This document shows, in pieces, positions 1-8,572 of a DNA stretch of 64,000 bases. This stretch comes from Prevotella sp. GTDB lineage: Bacteria > Bacteroidota > Bacteroidia > Bacteroidales > Bacteroidaceae. Every line of letters starts with the position of its first letter. The stretch's first letter is position 1. The position numbers were made by a program, and so were the translations under genes. Below the pieces are notes generated by a model. The model saw nothing but the letters and a program-made list of their open reading frames with translations. It was not told the DNA's origin and made no database searches. Where the stretch lies: contig JAFRMM010000195.1 of NCBI GenBank assembly GCA_017430675.1, positions 1 through 64,000 of the forward strand, given 5' to 3'.

Positions 1-565
1 ACACATAGTTGGTACCACCCAGTTTGATAGTGGCGTCAATAGAGTTCTTGATCTGGACGATAGCACGGGCCACCACGTCGAAGTCGGGATTGGTAGAGGC
101 ACCGTTCATATAGCGCTTGTTACTAAATACGTTAGCGGTGCCCCAGAGCAACTTGATATTGGGGAACTGCTTCATCTTCTCCTGAGCATAGTCGGTGATA
201 GCCTTCATGCGCTCCTCATATTCTGCAATGGTATCAGCCTCCTGAACGAGGTCAATATCGTGGAAGCAGAAATACTCAATACCGAGTTTATCCATGATCT
301 CGAAGCCGGCGTCCATCTTGTCCTTGGCGCGCTGAACGGGATCAGCAGCCTTGTCCCACTCGTAAAAGCGAGTCTGACCACCAAACTGGTCTGCACTGGC
401 GCCACCCAGTGTGTGCCACCAGGCCATTGCGAACTTCAGCCAGTCCTTCATCTTCTTTCCCATCACGACCTTCTCCGGCTCGTAATAGTGGAAAGCCATC
501 ACATTCTTACTATCCTTTCCCTCGAAAGGAATCTTACCAGTAAACGGAAAATACTCTTTTGCCAT
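1..565 (-). CDS. xylA: Xylose isomerase, N-terminal 188 residues (cut by window edge)
   Basis: Interconverts D-xylose and D-xylulose in the cytoplasm, the first step of xylose catabolism. The protein starts MAKEYFPFTGKIPFEG and shows the family signatures WWHT (residues 49-52) and FCFHDID (99-105), whose His102 corresponds to the catalytic histidine of class II xylose isomerases. The ATG is at 563-565 and the reading frame is open to the window edge, so the metal-binding C-terminal half lies outside. It follows xylB by 29 bp on the same strand, which indicates one xylBA transcript. The sequence reads as an ordinary family member and nothing looks damaged. Confidence 0.95.
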   Translation of the reverse strand, partial: MAKEYFPFTGKIPFEGKDSKNVMAFHYYEPEKVVMGKKMKDWLKFAMAWWHTLGGASADQFGGQTRFYEWDKAADPVQRAKDKMDAGFEIMDKLGIEYFCFHDIDLVQEADTIAEYEERMKAITDYAQEKMKQFPNIKLLWGTANVFSNKRYMNGASTNPDFDVVARAIVQIKNSIDATIKLGGTNYV

Positions 566-594
566 AATTGTGTTGATTATATAATGAAAATTGA

Positions 595-2085
595 TTAAAT
601 ATTCTTTTTCAAAGTTGCTTTCCATGCAGCATAGGCAGCCTGATATGCATCACGGTTCTTAGCATCCGGCTCAATCACCTGCAGTTTCTCAAGGGAGGCG
701 AAGGCCTCATCTGCATTAGCATATATACCAGCACCAATACCAGCGCCCTTGGCAGCACCTACCGAACCGTCGGTATCGTAGAGTTCAATGGTAGCACCGC
801 TCACGCCAGCCAGTGTATCACGGAACAACGGACTCAGGAACATGTTGGCCTTACCAGCGTGAATCTTCTTGATATCCATACCCATCTGCTGCATAATCTC
901 CATACCATAGCAGAACGAGAAGACGATACCCTCCTGGGCTGCACGGACAAGATGAGCCTTATTGTGCTTGTTGAAATTCAGACCATTAATCGAGCAACCA
1001 ATTTCCTTATTCTCAAGGACACGCTCAGCACCATTTCCGAATGGGATCATCGTCACGCCCTCACTGCCGATGGGTACAGTTGCAGCCAAGTCATTCATCT
1101 CAGCGTAGCCAATCTCCGGCGTGATATTACGATGCGTCCACGCATTCAGGATACCCGTACCGTTGATACAGAGGAGCACACCCAGACGGGTCTGATCTGC
1201 AGCATGATTCACATGAGCGAAGGTATTCACACGGCTTTGCTTGTCGTAGTTCACCTCACCCAGCACACCATATACGACCCCTGACGTTCCAGCCGTAGCG
1301 GCAATCTCACCAGGATTCAGCACATTCAATGACAGGGCATTGTTCGGTTGGTCACCGCCACGATAGGTAATAGGCGTACCTGCCTTCAGACCCAGTTCTG
1401 CAGCAGCCTCTGCACTGACCACACTCTGCTCTGCAAATGTGGGAACGATGTCAGCAATCAGATTCTGATCGAACCCATAGTACTTCATCAGGAAATCAGC
1501 CACCTGGTTGTTCTTGAAATCCCAGAACATACCTTCTGACAGGCCGCTGACCGTGGTATTAGCCACACCAGAAAGTCTCATGGCGATATAATCACCAGGC
1601 AGCATCACCTTATATATATTATTATATAGGTCAGGCTCGTTCTCCTTCACCCATGCCAACTTAGCGGCCGTGAAGTTACCCGGAGAATTCAGGAGATGAC
1701 TCAGACACTGGTCTGCTCCAAGGTCTTTGAAGGCTTTCTCACCATACGGGACGGCACGGGAGTCACACCAAATGATCGAAGGACGAAGTGCCTTTAAGTT
1801 TTTATCGATGCAGACCAATCCGTGCATTTGGTAAGAAATACCGATGGCCTTAATCTCATCAGCCGAAGCACCAGCCTCAACCATGATTTTCTTCAAACTC
1901 AACTTAGCATTATCCCACCACATCTGTGGATCCTGCTCTGCCCATCCGGCTTTCACTGCTGTAATGGGGGCTTCCTTTTCTGGATAGAAAGCCGTTGCTA
2001 CACACTTGCCACTGTCGGCGTTGACTAATGATGCCTTCACTGAAGAACTGCCGACATCAAAACCTAAAAGATATCTGTTTGCCAT
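595..2085 (-). CDS. xylB: Xylulokinase
   Basis: Phosphorylates D-xylulose to D-xylulose 5-phosphate, feeding the pentose phosphate pathway. It is an FGGY-family sugar kinase of 496 residues, the usual length. The N-terminal ATP-binding motif FDVGSSSVKAS is at residues 9-19, the substrate-loop residues QMH at 86-88, and YRGGDQPNN near 241-249 carries the probable catalytic Asp245. TAGTSGVVYG near 264-273 is the phosphate-binding region of the second domain. xylA follows after 29 bp. The 183 bp between this start and the divergent receiver gene contain no clear TAnnTTTG element on the minus strand, so its promoter could not be placed. Confidence 0.95.
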   Translation of the reverse strand: MANRYLLGFDVGSSSVKASLVNADSGKCVATAFYPEKEAPITAVKAGWAEQDPQMWWDNAKLSLKKIMVEAGASADEIKAIGISYQMHGLVCIDKNLKALRPSIIWCDSRAVPYGEKAFKDLGADQCLSHLLNSPGNFTAAKLAWVKENEPDLYNNIYKVMLPGDYIAMRLSGVANTTVSGLSEGMFWDFKNNQVADFLMKYYGFDQNLIADIVPTFAEQSVVSAEAAAELGLKAGTPITYRGGDQPNNALSLNVLNPGEIAATAGTSGVVYGVLGEVNYDKQSRVNTFAHVNHAADQTRLGVLLCINGTGILNAWTHRNITPEIGYAEMNDLAATVPIGSEGVTMIPFGNGAERVLENKEIGCSINGLNFNKHNKAHLVRAAQEGIVFSFCYGMEIMQQMGMDIKKIHAGKANMFLSPLFRDTLAGVSGATIELYDTDGSVGAAKGAGIGAGIYANADEAFASLEKLQVIEPDAKNRDAYQAAYAAWKATLKKNI

Positions 2086-2218
2086 AATAATAATGAATAA
2101 TCTCTATTTATACTACGGTTTTCACGCAAATTTCCCCATTTTTTTTCATACAACCAACATTTTTTCGAAAAAAAGTGATTTTTTTACAATATTTTGTGTT
2201 CAATTAAAATATTTTGTT

Positions 2219-2226
2219 TACCTTTG
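2219..2226 (+). promoter_or_regulatory. Bacteroidetes promoter -7 element of the exopolysaccharide operon
   Basis: TAccTTTG lies 42 bp before the ATG of the receiver gene. A TTTG at 2193-2196 is 22 bp upstream, close to the usual 19-21 bp spacing. The 90 bp upstream are very T-rich. It is the only good promoter match seen ahead of the plus-strand operon. Confidence 0.7.
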
Positions 2227-2268
2227 CACTTTAGAATAGTACTATTGCCGAATAAAACCAATTCATAT

Positions 2269-2634
2269 ATGAAGAAAAAAATACTAATACTTGACGACAA
2301 AGAGACCATTGCGAAGGTTCTCTCCATTTACCTGATGAGTGACTATGACGTACAATGGTTACCCGACGGGCTGCAAGGAGTCAAATGGCTTCAGGCGGGC
2401 AATACTCCAGACCTGATTATCTCCGACATCCGCATGCCGGGCATGAGAGGCGACGATTTCCTGGAGTGGATTAAGCAGAATGAACTATTCCAGCACATCC
2501 CTGTGATCATGCTGTCCAGTGAGGACTCCACCAGTGAGCGCATCCGCTTGCTGGAAATCGGTGCCGAAGACTACATCGTCAAGCCTTTCAACCCCATGGA
2601 GTTGAAGATCCGTGTCAAGAAAATCATCCCCTAA
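2269..2634 (+). CDS. Stand-alone response-regulator receiver protein
   Basis: A 121-residue CheY-like receiver domain with no output domain. The acidic pair is D9/D10, the phosphoacceptor is D53 in SDIRMPGM, the switch Ser is at 83/84 in VIMLSSED, and the lysine is K105 in IVKPF, so it should be phosphorylatable. I chose ATG 2269 because it follows the promoter and opens directly with the first beta strand (KKKILILDDK); the open frame runs further upstream, but that part lies across the promoter. No histidine kinase lies nearby. It is first in the exopolysaccharide operon, 18 bp before a sugar transferase that itself carries a receiver-like N-terminus, so it probably relays a signal to polysaccharide synthesis; that is inference. 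Confidence 0.9.
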   Translation: MKKKILILDDKETIAKVLSIYLMSDYDVQWLPDGLQGVKWLQAGNTPDLIISDIRMPGMRGDDFLEWIKQNELFQHIPVIMLSSEDSTSERIRLLEIGAEDYIVKPFNPMELKIRVKKIIP

Positions 2635-2652
2635 TCAGGCTGATCATATAAT

Positions 2653-3864
2653 ATGATAGGTGTAGTTTATCTTGGTAACAATCCTGAGACGCAGGAGCGG
2701 CTGAAGTATATTCCCGGACGGCTGGTACAATATACCACCAACTACAAGGATGCGGCATCAGTCTGTGCTCCTCATGTCCGCAATGAGCATTTCATTCTTT
2801 TCTATGAGCAGAATGTTCAGGCAGAAGATATCACGGCCATCACCTATCTGAAAAAGAAGTGTAAGAACATCTATGTCATCCTGCTCACTCACCAGTTGAC
2901 GCTGGACGACCGGAAGATGTATCAGAAGTGCGGTATCAACGACACCATAGACTCTCATGCTTCCATTACGGAACTGAACAAGAAGATTCAGTTTATCGCC
3001 GATCGCGAAGGCATGTTATTCGATGATGCGCCGTCCAGACATCGTATCCTTCGCTTCAAGATTCCTCTTTGGAAGCGTCTCTTCGATATTTTCTTCTCGG
3101 CCCTGGCTATTATTATCCTCTCCCCCGTCTTCATCCTGACAGCGATTGCCATCAGACTGGAGAGCAGGGGTCCGATCATCTTCAAGTCTAAACGCGTAGG
3201 GACCAACTACACCATCTTCAACTTCCTGAAGTTCCGTTCCATGTATGCCGATGCTGAACAACGTCTGAAGGAAGTCGCCAAGGAGGCCGGCAACCAATAT
3301 GCAGAAAAGAGCGAGGAAGACAAGGATCATCAGAGCGTCATTACCGCTCCCCTTGGTGAAGAGGCTGAGATGATGATGATGAGTATGGGCATGGAATCCG
3401 ACATGATGATTAGCGACGAGGAAGTAATGCTGGTAGGAGACGACTTTGTGGTGGCAGAGTCCGACTTCAACAAGGAGAAAAAGGAAGAGAACGACAGTGC
3501 CTTTGTCAAGATAGAGAACGACCCGCGTATCACAAAGGTGGGCCGCTTTATCCGTAAATATAGCATTGACGAGTTGCCTCAACTCTTCAACATATTGAAA
3601 GGCGACATGTCCATCGTGGGCAATCGTCCGCTACCTCTTTATGAGGCAGAGAGACTCACTGTGGATTCCAGCATTGACCGCTTCATGGCTCCGGCTGGCC
3701 TTACTGGTCTATGGCAGGTGGAGGATCGTGGCAAAGGTGGCAACATGAGTGCTGAAGAGCGCAAGCAGTTAGACATCACCTATGGCCAGACTTACAACTT
3801 CATGTTGGATATGAAGATTATCTTCCGTACCCTGACTGCATTCGTACAGAAAGAAAACGTATAA
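2653..3864 (+). CDS. Initiating sugar transferase (phosphoglycosyl transferase) with receiver-like N-terminus
   Basis: Transfers a sugar 1-phosphate to undecaprenyl phosphate at the inner membrane, starting the repeat unit. Residues 1-125 look like a degenerate receiver domain: VILLTHQLTLDD resembles the beta-4/alpha-4 part, but the phosphoacceptor position reads FILFYEQN and no KP motif remains. Residues from about 137 hold the WKRLFDIFFSALAI membrane hairpin, then FNFLKFRSMYAD, and the catalytic Asp-Glu pair D306/E307 in KYSIDELPQ, followed by GDMSIVGNRPLP and AGLTGLWQV. About 80 extra residues (200-283) split the catalytic domain; they are acidic and include a Met-rich stretch near 238-261. 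Family members normally have a short loop there. Catalytic assignment is secure; the regulatory role of the N-terminus is inferred. Confidence 0.9.
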   Translation: MIGVVYLGNNPETQERLKYIPGRLVQYTTNYKDAASVCAPHVRNEHFILFYEQNVQAEDITAITYLKKKCKNIYVILLTHQLTLDDRKMYQKCGINDTIDSHASITELNKKIQFIADREGMLFDDAPSRHRILRFKIPLWKRLFDIFFSALAIIILSPVFILTAIAIRLESRGPIIFKSKRVGTNYTIFNFLKFRSMYADAEQRLKEVAKEAGNQYAEKSEEDKDHQSVITAPLGEEAEMMMMSMGMESDMMISDEEVMLVGDDFVVAESDFNKEKKEENDSAFVKIENDPRITKVGRFIRKYSIDELPQLFNILKGDMSIVGNRPLPLYEAERLTVDSSIDRFMAPAGLTGLWQVEDRGKGGNMSAEERKQLDITYGQTYNFMLDMKIIFRTLTAFVQKENV

Positions 3865-3882
3865 GAATATAAAACTATCATA

Positions 3883-4836
3883 ATGAATAAGTTAAAAAGG
3901 CTATTGTTTGTTGTAGCAACTGCAGGAATAAGCACCACTGCCTTCGGTCAGTTCGACGAAAGTGGTATTGCTGCAGGATTCTTTGACTCCAGCAAAGAAA
4001 AGGATATCAATTTTTCGGAGTTCCATCTGCCGCCATTGTCAATTCTGTTTGAAAACGCCAAGGCTAATCCACAGATCATGTCCTTAGAAAAAGCCAGACA
4101 GATTGCACAGGCAGAGGTTGCCAAACAGAAAAGGCATATTTTTTCCTATCTGTATGGTCACGCCAGTTATAGTTATGGTATGACAGACATGTGGGGAAAT
4201 AACAGTTCTTCTTATAACCAGACCATCTACCAATTCCAAGGTTCAGAACAGAGTTATTGGAATGTGGGTGTCAACTTGTCTGTCCCTTTGGAGGACATTT
4301 TGGATCTGACCGCTGCAGTCAAGCGTAAAAAATTAGAAGTTGATCAGGCCATAATAGCCAAAGATGTTGCATTTGATCAGTTAAAGATGCAAATTGCAAC
4401 ACTCTATATCAAGATCACAAATAATTTGGTAACCCTGAAAACATTGGGTGAAGTATCAGCAGCGTATCAAGGAGCCGGTGCTTTGAATCGAGAGGATTTT
4501 GAGAACGGCAATATGTCCATTGAGGATTTTGCATGGACCAAACAGCACGAAGGTGCGCAAGTTCGGAATTATCAAGATTTGCAAACTACGATAACAACAG
4601 ATATCGTCACTTTAGAGATATTGACTCATACACCTATTATTACCAACTCCACAACAGAAATCACGCTTGATGCAGCAGTCAGCAAGTCCGAAAAAGATAT
4701 TGCCAAAGAAAATAAGGCTGTAGAGAAGCGCATTAAAAAGGCTGTCAATGAAAGTGAAAAGAAGATGAAAGCCTTAGAAAAGGCAGAAAAGAAAGCAGAA
4801 AAGGCTGCTGCCAAGGCTGCAAAGAAACAAAAATAA
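3883..4836 (+). CDS. TolC-like outer-membrane protein with Lys/Ala-rich tail
   Basis: A 317-residue secreted protein: signal peptide MNKLKRLLFVVATAGISTTAFG, then a region typical of outer-membrane efflux (TolC) proteins. KANPQIMSLEKARQIAQAEV and AAVKRKKLEVDQAIIAKDVAFDQLKMQIATLY are cut here to their key parts; both are helical segments, and a beta-rich stretch around 85-135 (SYSYGM, YWNVGVNLSVPL) could be membrane strands. The last 45 residues are almost only Lys, Ala and Glu, likely a charged coiled coil. It is shorter than full TolC (about 430-490). It sits between the sugar transferase and the chain-length protein, where other loci carry a Wza-type exporter, so it may form or help form the outer-membrane exit. 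Confidence 0.7.
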   Translation: MNKLKRLLFVVATAGISTTAFGQFDESGIAAGFFDSSKEKDINFSEFHLPPLSILFENAKANPQIMSLEKARQIAQAEVAKQKRHIFSYLYGHASYSYGMTDMWGNNSSSYNQTIYQFQGSEQSYWNVGVNLSVPLEDILDLTAAVKRKKLEVDQAIIAKDVAFDQLKMQIATLYIKITNNLVTLKTLGEVSAAYQGAGALNREDFENGNMSIEDFAWTKQHEGAQVRNYQDLQTTITTDIVTLEILTHTPIITNSTTEITLDAAVSKSEKDIAKENKAVEKRIKKAVNESEKKMKALEKAEKKAEKAAAKAAKKQK

Positions 4837-4857
4837 TTAACCCAAAAGACAAAAGTT

Positions 4858-7035
4858 ATGGATTTATTCAGATATATAGTCAGGTTCCTGTACAAGATCC
4901 GTTGGTATCTCATCATTTTGCCGCTGATAGCCTTAGTGGTGGCATGGTTCATGACGCGTAACATGGAACGTGTTTATGATGCGAACACGACCATCTATAC
5001 GGGTATGATCACAGGTTACAACATTGAAGGTGGAATTGGATCGGCTGGCGGACAGTCACAAACAAACATGACAAACCTCATGTTGTTGATTACCACAGAC
5101 GTAACCATTCATGAGGTGTCTCTTCGTCTGTTTGCCCGCTGTATGATGTATGGTAACGTCAATAAAGACAACAACTATATCTCTGCTGAGCATTTCCGTC
5201 AACTCAATAATAGTGTACCAGCGGATGTCAAGGCACTGATCAATCATAATAGCGAGGCTGCGACGTACGCCAATCTGAAAGCATACGAACGTCCTTCGCA
5301 GGACAACTATATTTTCGGGTTGACAAATTATCATCAATGGTTTGGCATCAACAGTATTACCAGTCGTCTAAAAGTTCTCCAACTACAAAGAAGTGATATT
5401 ATTGATATTGGCTATTCATCAAATGATGCTGGTATCACTTATAACACTTTGGACATTCTCAATGAAGTATTTGCCCGTCAATATGCACAATTGCGTTATG
5501 GAGAAACCAACAACGTTATCAAGTTCTTTGAGCGAGAGGTGGCTCGTCTTTATCGTATCTTGACTGGTGCTGAGGACGACCTGATACGTTACAACGTGGA
5601 AAAGCGCATCATCAATTACGCAGAGCAAACCAAAGCCCTTACAGGCCTGGACGCGACTCAACAGACTTCCGACAACGAATTGTTAAAAAACATGACTACT
5701 ACACGAGCGCTGATGGATTATTTGGAACGCCAGTTAGGTGACCGCGCCAAAATCATTAGAGCCAATAAGGATTTTACCAATCAAATAACAGATATATCAA
5801 GAATCCAATCTCGTATCTCCAACCTTCGTTTAATGAGCAGTGAAGGTGGTGGCAGTGGTGTGGAGTCTCAACAAGAACTTGCTAAAGCAGAGCGGATGTT
5901 GCAAGATGCTACGGATAATGTACGAGGCCTTGTCAAGGATATAGAAGCCGGAACATATAGTACCGAGACAGGTGTCAAGGCTAATGACATGATTAGCAGA
6001 TGGCTTGAACTGGTTATGCTCTTAGAAAAGACAAAGGCTGAATTAACCGCCCAAGACATCATGCGCCAGAATCTGGATAAGCAAATTCTCTATTATGCTC
6101 CAATTGGTGCTACGATTGCTCGTAAGGATCGCCATATCAGTTTTATTGAGGGCAACTATATGGAGATGCTGAAAGCCTTGAATGCTGCCCGTTTGCGCCA
6201 GAAGAACTTACAGATGACCACAGCCACATTGCGTGTGCTGAATCCGCCAATGTTCCCGATGAATGCCCAGCCTACCAACCGCATGATGATCCTGCTGGGA
6301 GCATTCTTGTTGACATTTATGCTGACAGCCCTCTACTTCTTTATCATTGAGTTGTTGGACCGCACCCTTCGCGACCGTATGCGTTCCGAGCGTATTACCA
6401 AGATTCCTGTCATGGGCTGTTTCCCGAAGGAAAGTACCTTGCGTTATCGCCGCTTCAACAAGACCATTGCCGACATGGCCATGCGCCAGTTGAGCAAGGC
6501 CCTTCTCCCCCACTTCAAGGAAGGTCAGCAAAATGTGCTTAATCTGATTTCTACAGATGCTGCTAACGGTAAGAGTTATCTGGCTCAGGAACTGGAGAAC
6601 TACTGGATTTCCATAGGTTTACAGGTTCGTCGCTTAACCTACGACGAGGACTTCCTTGCTGAGGACAGTCGTTTCATTATGGCCAAGGATATTAAAGACA
6701 TCTGTCCAGATATTATGCCGAATGAGATCGCCATTGTTGAATACCCGAATCTGGACGACCATTCCATTCCACCAGCATTGTTGAATATGGGAACTATCAA
6801 TCTGATGGTCACCCGTGCTAACCGTACTTGGAAGGATGTGGATCAGAAAGCGCTCAAGGAACTCCAGTCACAGTTGGAAAACAAAGACACGCTCTTTATG
6901 TATCTGACTGAGGCTCAACGATATGCTGTTGAGGAATTTGTGGGTCAATTACCACCATATACAAAATTCAATAACTTTGTATATAGAATGTCTCAGATGG
7001 GTCTGACGGCAGTAGAGAATAACCACGCTAAATAA
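4858..7035 (+). CDS. Wzz-type polysaccharide co-polymerase with degenerate BY-kinase domain
   Basis: Sets polysaccharide chain length and couples polymerisation to export at the inner membrane. Of 725 residues, the first transmembrane helix is near 16-32 (WYLIILPLIALVVAWFM), a long periplasmic helical part follows, and the second helix is near 477-500 (MMILLGAFLLTFMLTALYFF). The cytoplasmic part (about 510-725) resembles bacterial tyrosine kinases fused to Wzz, with STDAANGKSYLAQ near 565-577 in the Walker A position. The canonical GxxxGKS/T spacing is only partly kept, no clear Walker A' or B aspartates are seen, and there is no C-terminal tyrosine cluster. It is probably an inactive or structural kinase domain. 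Confidence 0.85.
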   Translation: MDLFRYIVRFLYKIRWYLIILPLIALVVAWFMTRNMERVYDANTTIYTGMITGYNIEGGIGSAGGQSQTNMTNLMLLITTDVTIHEVSLRLFARCMMYGNVNKDNNYISAEHFRQLNNSVPADVKALINHNSEAATYANLKAYERPSQDNYIFGLTNYHQWFGINSITSRLKVLQLQRSDIIDIGYSSNDAGITYNTLDILNEVFARQYAQLRYGETNNVIKFFEREVARLYRILTGAEDDLIRYNVEKRIINYAEQTKALTGLDATQQTSDNELLKNMTTTRALMDYLERQLGDRAKIIRANKDFTNQITDISRIQSRISNLRLMSSEGGGSGVESQQELAKAERMLQDATDNVRGLVKDIEAGTYSTETGVKANDMISRWLELVMLLEKTKAELTAQDIMRQNLDKQILYYAPIGATIARKDRHISFIEGNYMEMLKALNAARLRQKNLQMTTATLRVLNPPMFPMNAQPTNRMMILLGAFLLTFMLTALYFFIIELLDRTLRDRMRSERITKIPVMGCFPKESTLRYRRFNKTIADMAMRQLSKALLPHFKEGQQNVLNLISTDAANGKSYLAQELENYWISIGLQVRRLTYDEDFLAEDSRFIMAKDIKDICPDIMPNEIAIVEYPNLDDHSIPPALLNMGTINLMVTRANRTWKDVDQKALKELQSQLENKDTLFMYLTEAQRYAVEEFVGQLPPYTKFNNFVYRMSQMGLTAVENNHAK

Positions 7036-7042
7036 TCTTTCT

Positions 7043-8572
7043 ATGGCAAGAGTATTATCTAATAGTTTTACAGAATATACTCATGAAAACGGAGGAAGAG
7101 TCCTGTTACTCTTTCTCCTGTTTTTACTTGCCATTTATGAATTTATAACAGCAGGTTTCCCCGCTTTTGCTGTTGTATGTCTTTTGCCATTTCTTGTACT
7201 GTTTGTATATGTGGCATTTACATGGAGGATGTTTACGTTTTGGGTATTGATATTTGTCAATTATTTCATTCAAATGCATGGTATCAATCCTCCTGGTCCC
7301 ATGTCTCTTTATAATGAAATCTTGCAAATCATATTGCTGGCCATCGCCATCATTGATACCAGGCAAAATCCGCATTTTGAGAGAGTTGGTAATGTCATGT
7401 TATTATCTTTAGTCGTTTGGTGTAGTTTTTGCACAATAGAGATATTAAACGACACCTGCGGTTTAGGCATCAACATAGGAGCCTGGTACACTGGCGCTCG
7501 TATGATGGCATTTCAACTGTTATATATCTTCCTGGTTTTTTCCATTTACATTTCCTCACCAGAAATATTGAAAAAATATCTGATAGTGTGGGCACTCCTA
7601 TCCCTTTTCTCTGCCATTTGGACATGGAAACAACAGAATATTGGATTAACACCAGCAGAAAATAGTTTTTTATATGGTAGAGGAAGACCAACACACATTA
7701 TCCAAGGAGGCACTCTGATTCGTTATTTTTCAACATTCAGCGATGCGGCCAACTACGGCTGTAATGCCGCCGCATCAGCAGTTGCCTTTCTCATCATTGG
7801 CATTACAACTAAAATAAAATGGGAAAGATGGCTATTTATTATTATCGCTTTATTAGTGATTAAAAGTATGTTTGCTTCCGGTACCAGAACAGCCATTTTC
7901 TGTATGGCAGGAGGATTCGCAGTCTATCTTGTGCTATCAAAATCTATTAAGATTGCTATTCCTGCCGCCATAGTCGGTGCATTATTCTTTATCTTTTTAG
8001 CCTTTACCAATATTGCGAATGGCAATCAGCAAATTCGCCGTATGCGTTCTGCATTTAACAAGAGTGATGCATCAACCAAAGTTAGAGATATCAACCAAGA
8101 GACCATGAGAAAGTACATGCAAGACGCACCATGGGGTATCGGACTTGGTATGGGATATAAAGAAGTACCGGCTAACAACAAATACAATTTGATGGCGACA
8201 ATCCCCCCAGACTCAGAATACGTATATATTTGGCTGAGAACTGGGCGCATTGGTATTACCCTCTTTATTATTATCACACTCATGATGTTTGGTGGAGCAT
8301 GTAGAATTGTTCTGTTTAGACTGAAGAGCAAATCACTCATGGGTATAGGAGGAGGACTTTGTAGTGCCTTTGTCGCAATCCAATTAGGTGGTTACGCGAA
8401 TCAGGTACTAATGCAGTTCCCTAATGGCTTGATTTTTTATGGTGGCCTGACCATTGTCTATCTCTTACCTTATATTGAACCGGAATGGATTAAATACGAG
8501 AATAATCTGTTAGCAAAGCAAGAGGAAAAGAAACGTTTAAAGTTGGAAAAGAAACTTGCATCAAGAGTGTGA
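7043..8572 (+). CDS. O-antigen/exopolysaccharide polymerase (Wzy-like)
   Basis: A 509-residue polytopic membrane protein with about 10-12 hydrophobic helices and one long hydrophilic loop around residues 330-400, the layout of O-antigen ligase/polymerase (Wzy_C) proteins. The loop contains AFNKSDASTKVRDINQETM, a region of the family rich in Arg and polar residues. It would join lipid-linked repeat units on the periplasmic face. It begins 7 bp after the chain-length gene and its last 17 bp overlap the next glycosyltransferase, so translation is probably coupled. The C-terminal tail is Lys/Glu-rich. These families diverge strongly in sequence, so the call rests on topology and position. Confidence 0.8.
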   Translation: MARVLSNSFTEYTHENGGRVLLLFLLFLLAIYEFITAGFPAFAVVCLLPFLVLFVYVAFTWRMFTFWVLIFVNYFIQMHGINPPGPMSLYNEILQIILLAIAIIDTRQNPHFERVGNVMLLSLVVWCSFCTIEILNDTCGLGINIGAWYTGARMMAFQLLYIFLVFSIYISSPEILKKYLIVWALLSLFSAIWTWKQQNIGLTPAENSFLYGRGRPTHIIQGGTLIRYFSTFSDAANYGCNAAASAVAFLIIGITTKIKWERWLFIIIALLVIKSMFASGTRTAIFCMAGGFAVYLVLSKSIKIAIPAAIVGALFFIFLAFTNIANGNQQIRRMRSAFNKSDASTKVRDINQETMRKYMQDAPWGIGLGMGYKEVPANNKYNLMATIPPDSEYVYIWLRTGRIGITLFIIITLMMFGGACRIVLFRLKSKSLMGIGGGLCSAFVAIQLGGYANQVLMQFPNGLIFYGGLTIVYLLPYIEPEWIKYENNLLAKQEEKKRLKLEKKLASRV

